DNA from: Hymenolepis diminuta
Lineage: Eukaryota > Platyhelminthes > Cestoda > Cyclophyllidea > Hymenolepididae
Direction: 5' to 3'
Assembly: GCA_900708905.1 (NCBI GenBank)
Contig: CAADRB010000011.1
Location: 2,887,981 to 2,951,980 of the forward strand
Length of the DNA: 64,000 nt
The position numbers and the translations under genes were made by a program. Position 1 is the stretch's first letter, and the number at the start of each line of letters is the position of its first letter. Of this stretch, positions 35,335-47,300 are shown piece after piece. Under the pieces are notes generated by a model. That model was not told the origin of the DNA. It did no database searches and saw only the letters and a list, made by a program, of their open reading frames with translations.

Positions 35335-38300
35335 CTGAAATGTAAACGCAGTAGGTTTAAAACTTATTAGTAGCATATATTAGAAATGCAGTTTTATGGA
35401 ACTCACATAAGCAAGCATAGTGATGAGAGATCCTAAGAAGGCAACACAGATGAAAATAAGAGGATTTCGAAGCTTCGTGCTCAAATCTGTAGTATCTAAC
35501 ATGAGAGGCTTTCCGTCAGTTCCGTATAGGCCTACAAGTATTCAAAAAACGAAATTGAATTTGACCGGTTACTGATACCTTGTCAGTAGCGCTGATTAAC
35601 CACTAACCATAGTAGGAGAGGTCAGCTTTGGTAGGGTCGCAGGTGAAGTAGCTGGCAATAACTTCAGACGGATCGACGTCGAGTCCAGCGGATGGAGCAG
35701 TGCGAGGTTCGATTTGGCGAGCGGTGCGGACAGTTGATGATGCTTCGTTTGTAACGGAACGAGCTGGTCCATCATTTCTGTAGAGTAGGAAAGCACTACT
35801 CATTATAGGATAGGTAAGGAGACATGACACCAACGTCCAGAAAAGAACAGCTGAGATAAGACAGACGATAAGCTAAAATGACAAATATAAATACTGATAA
35901 GACTGGATTTATTTAAATGGAAGTTAACCAGCGAAAGTGATGCTTCTGATAACGCAATAACACCACATTTGGGATGAGATATACAAATTATAAATTCAGT
36001 AAAAGCATACCGCCAAACTAAATTTAAATCTCTTGACATTGAGTTTGAACCACGAACTACTAGTAACGTTCGAGGACAATAAAGGCTATTAAGAGCCTGT
36101 AATAAAACTGCGGCAACTTCAGCTTTGGAATAAGCAGGGAAAGTAGATTTTCCTCAAGTGTTGAAACTTTAAGCTTTTCGGTTTGGCACTGAACTTCTTT
36201 CACATTTTAGTCCAATGGACAAAAAGGTTGGATCAATTCATCCCAAGAAATTATGGCATAGTGTCGACAGATCTTGAAATGAAAAATTGAAAAAAAACTC
36301 GTTTTCACTATTGTCGACTTAACCTTCATGTTAAAATTTTATAACTTTGATAAAATTAAAAATCATTCTTTTATTTATTAAAGATTATTTACGAATGCAG
36401 TAATACAAGGCATATTTGTTTCCTTTAAAGGTGTATAAAATATAAAACCGTTGTTCAAAGTAAAGATTGCTTCAAAGATTATAAGATGCGTAGCGAAATG
36501 TCAAATTAGAGGCGTATAGGGAACAACAGTACCAGTTATTTCCTATTGAATACCAGTTTCTCAATACAGAGACTCACGCGATGAGCGTTGGGCTTAGACC
36601 TTAGTACTAAACGATAGAATAAATAAATGGGTTTGTTTTTTCCTAAATCATCCGATGTCTTGAGTTCAAGAGTAGGAGACAAAACCAGTAAATAATGTGC
36701 AATACTTGCATTCTACTAGTTCCTATTTCAGTAGATAAAAACTTACTCTATGACGCCGCTAAAAATAGACAGCCTTGTGCTAAGTGATCCCACAAAAATC
36801 TATCGATATCCAGACCTTTAACTCATTACCTTTTTTCGCTATTCCAGGTTACACATTTCTACCTCTTGTGAACAGAAAGCTGCTACTCGCTTACTGAAAC
36901 CATTTACCATTGAATACAGTGCCGCTCCCACTGGTCGAGAGGAGACAAAGGCAATTGGTGGAAGTAGTTTTTAGACACAAATCCTGGTAATTATTACTTT
37001 ACCTGTAAAAGCGAATTCCTCTCAGAGTTTTGCACACTAGTACGTTTTGTTAATAGTAGTAGTAGAGGTGGTGATGGTGGTGGAAAGAATTACTTTTGAC
37101 GTAGAATGAATATTTTCTCAAATTATATTGCTTCAGCATATGTCAGACTATCTAGACAATTTTACATAATTTATATAAAATAATAATCAGTAAAATTGAT
37201 TCAAAATCACCTCAGTTGATAATGCGCATTTAAAAAATGTAAATAAACAAAGCTCGTTAATTTAATGAGTAACCGAAGTTCGAGAAAAATATGCCTTTTT
37301 TAATTGAATAGATTTTTTTAATTAAATGATTAAAGAAATTAATTTTAATGAAAACTGTGCCCCTTGAATTTTCAAAGAGTTAAAAACAGATGCGGGGGTT
37401 TGTCAAAAGGAAAACTGCTCAAATTACAATAGTTTTATACTTCCTGGTTTAAAGACCTGCCTGTTTCGAAAATTCACCATTTTTAACAACAATGTAATCT
37501 CTTTGAAAGTATTGGGATCCTTCAAGTTATACATGTGAAAAAATCAGAGATAATGAGTACGACACTCAAAAATGATTAAAACTGTTCGGTAGATGAATAA
37601 CAGAATACGGTTTCCTCATCAGAGAGCTGCTTTTTCGCTCATAATGAAAAGTGGCTTCCTTTTAACGGATTTGAGTCTCCTTTAATCCCGTAAGAAGTAT
37701 CTGTCCGCAGATAACTTACTCCTGGGGTTATCAAAATAATAAACTACTGAAAAGAGTATAGCACCGACATGACCTCTGCGTAAATGTGAATGTCTGATCT
37801 ATTGAGCCAAAAACAAACTTTAAGTAATTTGCGTTTATTATACAAATTTAGAACGGTCCATCAGGCGTAAAACTATATAGGCAAAAATTTGTTCAAATTT
37901 TGAAAATTCGCCATTGTACTTGGAAGTGTGATATTTTGCTTACTGGACCAATCGATAAGAGCAAAGTTTTGGAATTTCCATGTGAATTATTTAACCTCAG
38001 CAAATCAACAAACTATTTCGTTCAAAATATTTAAAATACTCGATTGCTAACAACAAATACCCGTAAAACAGGAGTGTATTTTTTACAGCAATATGATATT
38101 TGATTTAAGTTAGGAAATAAAAAATATCTACTCGACGTACTATTTTTTTATCATAAACAAATTGGAATGCGCGTTGAGAAAATGCAGCGCTGCACAGAAA
38201 AACTCGTGAGAAAAGGAACAGTAAGCATCAGTATAGTACACGTAAAAAGAACTCATCGGATGTTAGGTGACAAAGTAAATGTCCTTTAAGAGCTGAGTGG

Positions 38301-41300
38301 TACTAAAGAACTATTTAAAATAGTTTTTGCTGAACCTATTTGTGCAAATAAATAGTTTTTGGAGCAAAAGAAGTGGGTGAATGTTAATATAGCGAGAGAG
38401 AGAGAGAGTATCACTGAAACTTATTATATGCAGCACTGAATGAAAATTAAACGTTCTCTAGCAGATGTATGCGAACGCCAGACAAAGCATATTACCCTGA
38501 ATAAAAATCCTACTTGGTAGGATACAATACATTGTAAACTAACGATGAACCTTATGGTATTTATTCAATGATAATTTAAAAGTCCTTTATAGTAATCACA
38601 ATATCATAATCATAATAGTACCGTAAAAGACACTACACATTAACAATGGGTACGTTAAAATACGAATGGAACTCGAAAGGAATAAATATGCGAACAAGAA
38701 CTGAAACAAACCACCTACTGGAAACTTCAAAATTTAAGGCAAGTTTGAGAAGTATTGATCGCTTTGATGGGAAACATAATTAAGACGGCGAATGAACAGG
38801 TATGATATTGCATTATGGAATAAAGGGCTTTAGTATTCCAGTACCGATTTGTGTAAATAAATTACGTGAATGAATTAGTATTTGCTTGCTAACGACACAA
38901 ATATTTGGAAAGCAGTGTCAATATTGTAAGAGAGCAATTCAGTAACCGTAGTATTTGTGAACCACTGAAAGTGGTAATTGAGTCCTAAAGTCGAATAAGC
39001 TGATTAAAAAATGAACATTAAAAATGAACATTCTGAGGAAAGGTATATGAAAATAGGCAAGCAAACTGACCGTGATTATTAAAAATGATCGAGAGTTGCT
39101 CTTGACCATTAGAAAAGGAGCATAGTGAATTGAAATGTCATAACTAGCCACTCTATATATTTTAATGGTTAATACATTCTGAACACTGCGAATATTAACT
39201 CATGAACCAGATCCTCAAACGTGAAATGTGGAAAATTTGGACTTTACGTGTTGAACTATACCCACTACGTAAAAAGCCGACATCCCGAGAGATCCAGGAC
39301 TCAAATGGAGTAAGACTCCCTTGATATTCCAGACTTATTACATACTTCTACTCGACTTTAATCTTCTCTTTATTCGATAATTTTTGCAACATTTAGCATG
39401 CTTAGATAATCTACCGAAATTACAATTCCCTAAATTATTTGCTTTACCACGAGTAATTGGTATAGTGTTTCATCGCAAAATAAAGAACTTGGTGTTCCTC
39501 CATCGCTCTTCGTAAAAGTAAATATGGAACGTAGGTTAGCCACTGTTTGTTAGTATATGCTAATAAATACAAATATGCATTGTGAAATCTCATAGTTGCA
39601 GTGTTTATGTTTTGCTTGAGGATAATCAATTCCCACATGTTGTCTCAAACCCGCCAGTCCTCCTTACAGATATGCAGGTGCACGTCGCTCCTGAGACAGC
39701 TACACATTTTTGTGGGACGAAAACTGCTATCAGTCTGACGTTGTTTTGATCTATAGACGTCAATACCATAATGACAACTTGTATTCCTATATAATGCCTC
39801 TGTTTAGCTAATAACATGCCTTGGATTAACTACATTCTGTCTTGACCCTCCTTCTCTAGTCTGAGTCAACTGTAGTCTAGCAACATCTAATTGACAGATA
39901 CATCATAGCGGCAGAAACTTGACTTCTGGGATTGGAGCAACCAGAAAAAAGCGAACAACCGACCAGTTACAAAACAGTGAAAATAAGGCGTGAATCCAAC
40001 ATTTTTGAAACGCGAGATTGTGCATAAACCGAAAGTGTCAGCGGAGGTACCCGAAAATTACAGGAAGTTATACACGTAACTAGTTTTAAAAAGCACGCAC
40101 CTGGAACTAACATCAAACATTTAAGTTTTACCATGACTTCTGATAAGACGCTCATTAAAAAGATATATTCTGATGAAAAGTCCTATTTTTTGTTCTTAAT
40201 CACTATTGATAGTTTTCCAACTCGAAAGTCTTTCAGTTAACCTATAATTAATGACGAAGAGAAAAGACTACCGCAATTTTTCCATCTTAAGTACGGCTCT
40301 AATTTATCTGTTATTTAAATTAGACATTAGACAAAATGACCATTATTGATGAAACAGTATGTATACTCTTCAAGACTAAATTAAGCAAATAACAGCGGCC
40401 TGGCTAGAACCATCACGTTCAAGAAAAAATAGTTCAACTGCTGATCACGAAGTTCAAAAATAGCATCTAGTTAGACATCTTTCTCAAAACCGTATCAAAC
40501 GGAATGGACTGAACAAATTCCTTATAAAATGGAATTCCTCATCAATTAAAATCGAAGATTTTCTTATCACCTGACAAACAACGTTTATGAAATCAAGTGA
40601 CAGGAAAAGAGAACTTTTTATCTGGTATTGAAAGTCAAGGAGTGAACAAAATATTGTTGGAATTAATGGAATATCAAACTTTACTAGCAAATTCCGATTG
40701 ATATGCTCCTAACACAATTTCTGTAAATAAATTAAGACAAGTCAGAGTGATTTTGACAGAATTAAGCCAATAAGTAAAAATAACCAGCGAAAAATAAATA
40801 TATTTGCAGCACTTTTAAGACTTAATGGAAGCTAAAAAGAAGAATGCAAGGGCTTAACACTACTATAGTGATATTTTAAAGTAAACAAGAACCAGATACA
40901 AATATTCAGAGACCAGAGTACATACGGCATGAGAATATTTCATGGTTGCAATATTTGCTAATCAATGATTGGTAAATGAACACCAAATGTAAACAAAAAA
41001 GGACCCAACATTTTTAGAGAACATTCCGCGTATACATTTCAGATCAACAGTAAATATTAGAATTGATATTTAAATTCAATTATTAAATAGCACAGATTGC
41101 TAAAAAATCAATTGGTTGATGATAAATAAGGGGGAGAGGGAGGGGAATTAGCCGCCTTGTATTATCTATTATTAGCGGTAAAGAACAATCATAATTTATT
41201 TTCTCAGGTGAAACACATGTAGCCAACACCGCTTACTGCTTATGCCTTCTTAAATACCAAAATCGGACTCTTTCCGAAATGTGAATTAGTAATTAGTTGG

Positions 41301-44300
41301 TTCCATTAATTGGCGCTGATCAATTCCTTCATATGCAGATTAATGAAAGCAGTTAGCACTAAACATTGACCAATATATTCACATAATGTGGAGTTATAAA
41401 ATGACAGAAGTCATCATCACCTCATGTGATCGATTCCTTTTATTATCCTTACCACACTATCCATTTAACATTATTTTTGTAGATGTTCCCCTTTATACAA
41501 CCTCTCCTATCACACATTTTAATGAATCAATGCTCATACTATACAACAGAACGCTTTTCTTTGAATTGTTAACGGCGTAGAATGTTGGGTAATTAGAAGA
41601 AGTCGTAATTATTACAATATATACTTAATTCCTTCTATTTTTGTCAACAATATTTTTTCCCACAACTGAAAGTCTCCTTTAATTATCGTAAATGATGTCA
41701 CAATCAGAATGTTATAAATAATAAATGTTGGAGTTTTACCGTGATATTAAATAAATACTCTTTATTGGATAGAGAGGGTGCGTAAGGCATTTGGGGCCAC
41801 TTATATTTTGTAATTTAAACCCGATAATAATTACGGCATTTTTTATATCAGATCTCATGCCAGATACTACTATAACTAATGTAATGAAACGACAAGCTCT
41901 GTCTGTAAAAGCGAAACATAACCAGTTAGAAATTGCCACGTTTTTAAAAGTTGCCAGATTTTTCAATTGTAAAGTTAGAAATGAGCTGCTGAATGAAAAC
42001 AATGGATATGAATTGGCCATCACGAGCAAGGGAAAACAGCATTGTCAATGTTTCTGCTAACTCACTCAGAAAACCTGAATCTGTCAAAAGAGTGCATGGC
42101 ATGATGGACGAAAATCATGAGAAATCAATGAGCGACATCTTGTCAAACATCTTCAAGTGTCTGAAAGAACAATAAGAAATGTTCTTCATCAAGACCTCGG
42201 ATACAGATCATATCGTCATAGGAGAAGTCGTCGGTTGCGAAGCACCCAGAACAGAAATGTCTTTGGTTTTTCTCCGACCAAAAAAAACTTCCACCAGGAA
42301 CAAAAGGTTAATCAAAGAAATGATAAGTAGCTATGTGGGGCCAGATCCTACTGAAGTCCCAACAACTGTTATACGCACGAAGTTTCCACCAATTGTGATA
42401 GTTTTCGGTGCTGTTAGCAGTAAGAGAGGGGCACATCACGACTCCTCCATTTTTTTCCACAGGGTCTTAGAGTCAATACAAATGCCAATGTCAAAATTAT
42501 TCAAACCATTGTTAAGTCGCCTTGGATAGACAGCACAGTCAATGGAGGAAGACCCTATATCTTCCAACGAGATTCGGCTCCATCCCAATCCAGGATTATA
42601 TGAATGGCCGAGAATTTTCACCATCATGTCACAGCAAACTAATGACCGCCCCTTAACTCACCAGACGGTGAATCACATAATTCTATTTGAAATTGACAAT
42701 TTCTCCCACCTGACAAATTGGTCATATAAAGAGAAATATTTCCAGAGCTAGGTGACAGAAAAAGGGTAATATGAAAACTTAAACAAAACATTATCGAAAA
42801 TAATTCTTTTGAATAAAATTTCCTATCGGATTATGAGCATGATTTAACACAAATCGAGATGGATTTGACAGAATAAAGCCCGCTAATAGACTGAGACTAA
42901 TGGACCGAGTTAAGTTCACTTAAAAATTTTATTTCTAACACAAAGCTTTCACGATTTTAGAACCACATAACCGTATAAATTGGCTACACTTTTCCAGTCA
43001 AATGTGAGTAGGTAATAATTCATTCTGCTTACCTAGTATTTTCCATGGCAGTTGCAATCTTGTTAATGTACAAATTTGACTTCAGTTTTGAATGTAAAAA
43101 GTTTAATTTGAAAAGTGACAAGCAAAAGTTACTTTTCTTGAGTTAATTGAAGGTGTTTATTTCCTGTCAAAGTTTATAGGGGGATTAAAAAAGATAATGA
43201 AAAGTGGTCAAATAGAATTGGAAATTTTCAATGGAACATTTCGATCGGGTAAAAAATATGTCCTTTTTGAAACTTTTGAAACTTCCTATCCCGGATTACG
43301 ATAAATCCGCTGGCAAACTGTTGAAAACGCATCATATTGAACCATGAATTATTTGATTCAACGTTAAACAAGGAGGTAAATTCCTGAATTGTATTTAAAG
43401 AATGCAACATTATAACCACAATTCGTTACTTCTCTAAATCCAAAATTTTATGAAAACGTTATAAAATGGGAGCTAACATGAGATTCAAAAGCGGTGAATC
43501 AAGCACGGAAGTATCAAGAAGACAAGATCTCACGTAAACGTTAGTTAGAATCTTTAAACTAAAACCAAGGGAATTTTACTTCTTGAGAGATTCATAAGTC
43601 AAATTTATATTAGAATAAGCTGCAAAGCCCTGACTAGCAAACTTAAAACACATTTCTTATGGAATCATTTTTCAACATCAGTATATCCTTTTGTAATTTG
43701 TTATCGTGTTCTCAATATTGAACTACACGTGCATTAAATCGAATGTACATGCAATTAAATAAGTACTCTAATGAAACAAACCGTGGCATTCATGCATCTT
43801 CCACAGCTAGTAGCGCGAGTTCCCTCAAAGCACCTTTTAGCATTCCATCCAGATGAAACAGCGCAGATTATGTAGACAATGATAGCGAAAAGACCCGTTG
43901 CGCCAACAATAGCGTACACAGTATAATCCATGTAGGGGAATCTAGAAAAGACGAAACGTTAAGCTTTTAATTAAGGTATTCAAAGCAGATAACATTGCAA
44001 GTCACTAATAAGAATGAATGCAATTTGTCTAGAACTTTAATTCACTGAAATTTTAAGTAGTAAACGGTAAATTGATATTAAAATGTATTAAATTCAAACA
44101 TCTCTATTCCCTCGATTACTGCTAAAATGGTTTTAGTTCAACAGCAATCGGCAATAAATTTATTATTTATAACTCAAATTTTGCGTTATTCCCTTCATGA
44201 ATAAACAAATAAACGACAATTTTCCTTCAAACAGGGATAAAATTAAATAGAAACAAAAGAAACATGTAAAGAATAAATTTTTCTTGTGAACGTCACCTAA

Positions 44301-47300
44301 ATTGAAGAATAAATCAAATTTTAACACGATTGGAGAATAGGATAAATGGAGCAAATATATTATAAACATTATTATTATCACCTAGTGTATTAAAAAAATA
44401 TTTACAATTGTTAACTGTGACATCGAATAAGTTAAACAAGTAATAAAGGGAATGGGATCAAAAAGATAGAGAACAATGTTAAGGCATCAAAGAGTCTAAC
44501 TTCATTCGATTATTGGACTCGGACTGTACAAATGGCCGGTTCACGTTCCTTAATAAAAAATTCACGATTCGTCCCCTGGATTGCAGCAAACGCTCGTCAA
44601 CGATGTTCAGTGATTATTGGCCGATATTATTTAATCAAGGGTCGGTCTTAAAGCTTCATTACGTTTTTCTCGAACGGTTGAGAAGACAAAGTTGTTTTAC
44701 ATACAGCTCGTCAGCTTACAGCTTTAATATAACCGTGAAGAGATAGCTAAAACTTTTAAGTTAGTAAAGCCCCGCAAGCTGTATTCACCCAAGGCGGTCC
44801 TAATTTTTATATTACCTTAAATAAACCATAATCATCAGAAATGCCAAGACTATGGGAAGTAATTTTTGAATTGCTAAAGGCGATATTTCGAATGCTTTAG
44901 TCGGTCTTGCTCGTCCGACTAGTAAAAGGCATTATCGTTTAAACTTTAATAAACACCCCCTTCTAATAAATTATGTTAACATTTAACGAATGAACTGGAC
45001 CCAGAATAGACATCGAATATGGACGAGTCATGCCCGACGTGTTGCTCCTCTTTTAGAAACGTTGTCATGCCTGCACTCTCATTTAAACATGGCATGTTGT
45101 TTACACTGAATCACCAGAATGTACACAGTATGACTTGAAACGTTTAGCGGTCTAAATGATGTTAGATAGCTTAAATTATATTTACTTTTAGTCAGAGAAG
45201 ATTCAACAGGTTTAAGACATGAATTAGGATGGGAGGCAATAAACAAGGGTAAAAGAAAATGATCTTCAGATGGCACAATGGTTAACGTGATCGTCAGCGA
45301 CGTCAGAGGTTACTGATTCGATAGCCATCGGCGCACGTGCAGTGAGTGAAACGGTCAACCGGTTAGGTCTAATTAGCATTATTGCCAATGGAACCTCCGA
45401 CACAAGCACAGTTCAAGAGATACTCCTCCGTATATCTTTAAGGCTATTAGAGCCAGTTTGTGAAATGCTGATTATAAATGAATGAAAACTTCTCTTAATG
45501 AAGACAATATTCGTTGCAATTTTAACCAATAACCTCGAAAATTACGCTCCAACAGACCTTAAAGCTCTCCAATACCCCAAGACAAATTCTTGCGTTCAGT
45601 ATCAGAGATCATGGGAAATCGTTGCCTTTCATCCTCCAGCAAGTATTTTGAAAGTTACATACTTTTCTCTTCAACTTTTATCTTGGACGTTAACATTTGA
45701 TTACAAGGTAAATTAAAAAAAAACAATTTCCCACTGTGCCAGGAAGGAAGTTGTTTAAGTAATTTTACAATGATTAACGATAACTAAAAGCAGGTTCCCT
45801 AGCTAAGAAAAAGGAACTAGATCAAAAGTAACATTTGAATAGAAAAGAACGAGATCTTCGTTTGAAAGCATTAATTTGCTGCTTTCCATGTCATCGAAGT
45901 ATTGCAGCAGTAAAAGATAGGGTAAACGCATAAATACAGTGGACAACAATATAACACATAAATATGACATTTACTATACATCTAAGATACCACCTGACGA
46001 AAATAGACAAAAGATCAATGGACGGGAATGATAAAGAATTATCGATAAGAAGCCGACCTGACGCAAAGATAGTTAACCGACTTTTTTGCAGAAGGTAATT
46101 CGGATGTTACAGTTAGCTCAAGACTTAACTTCCAATAATTCTGCATTCCCTTAAAGGTTAAGGGCTGTTTCTCTGAAAAGAGACGATCATCTAACAACTT
46201 CTCACCTAGAAAATCACAGAACATATGTTGCTATGACGAATACCTCGACTTTATATTCACCTTAATAACTTTACTCTTGCATGCAGATAATTATAGTATT
46301 AGGCAACGGCCTACAAGTCGGCGTTCAGCTCAAGGCTAACAGCCATTCATGTATAGAAAAAGTCATCTGAGATTTTCCAAACTATGACAAACATATTTAC
46401 ATTATGGATCTAACTTCGACCTAAGCCACGCATTCAACCACGCGTGTGTTTATATGAACTTCGTAAAGTAAGGTCAAATTTTGGTATCCTGATTAACCTT
46501 GAACATTATCCATGCCAATTCCATGTAAAACCAAGGTATTTTTTGAGACTACTAGCCATAATAATCCCTCCCCAGAGATTTCGTTTTAAAGCCCACAACA
46601 CGAATTAGGGCGGCAGATTTGGCCAATTTGTTCGACTTGGCAGCAGTAACACATAACGAGGGGCCGAGAGGGAAAGATAACAAAATAGACCTATTTGTCA
46701 TTAATCATAATGGGCTGAGATGGCACGCGCATTGGAAAATATGTATGAATAGGTCATTCACGAGTGATAAGGTTCCTGTCGTCAATTCATATTGTGTCTA
46801 GCTCCTTTTTTTCTTCCTGCAGATTAGGACGCTCCCTCTTTTCGTAAAACAGAAAATTAGAGCTAGCTGTGTGCAAAAGATTTGGTACGTACGCAAGCCA
46901 GGTGTTTTACATATGATATTTAAGCATATTTTTTTTTCGGGTAAGCACTAACAATGAGAGATAAGCGGATGTGTCCTTAGGTATGTTGCCGATAACATGA
47001 TTTTTTTGTAATGCATGAAATATAATAGCACTATAATATAGCACATCGAAACTTACAAATGATCCACTTCCAATAATTCATAAAAAAATTTACGTCCATA
47101 GATCGTTCCCACTCCGAAAGCTGTACCTCCAAGAAAGACGAGAATCATAAGGAGTAACGAAGCCAAAGGCGAACTTCTGAGACATCTTGTGCAAGAACTT
47201 TCGTCTGCTTTGGGAAAAAGACACTGGTGTATGAAAAGGTCATAATAGCGCAAAACACTACTTAAATTGTGTGCTTTGTAGGTCTGCCGAATTTCACGTG

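Larger units (their letters stand above)
35873..43781 (-). other. M6 intron 3 (7.9 kb) with repeats
   Basis: This large intron has no further coding exon that I can support. It contains the degenerate maT-like transposase (about 41860-42720), repeat family B copy 2 (39610-39920), a short GA run near 38394-38410, a trinucleotide-rich patch (TAG/TGG) at 37047-37082, and AT-rich filler. Confidence 0.6.
43942..47056 (-). other. M6 intron 2 (3.1 kb) with a SINE and repeat family C
   Basis: No other exon is recognised. It holds repeat family C copy 1 (44485-44790) and SINE copy 3 (45264-45430), both on the plus strand and so antisense to the gene. Confidence 0.6.

Noticed and set aside
35596..35796. 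66-codon minus-strand frame inside M6 exon 4
   Set aside because: It is a shifted reading of the M6 exon; the M6 frame has family motifs and splice-consistent ends.
37745..37800. Possible sixth SINE head (minus strand, GCAGAGGTCATG)
   Set aside because: Only the B-box-like string matches; body and tail are absent.
45264..45340. Functional tRNA gene
   Set aside because: The head has A- and B-box-like parts but no acceptor-stem pairing, and the body continues as a SINE.
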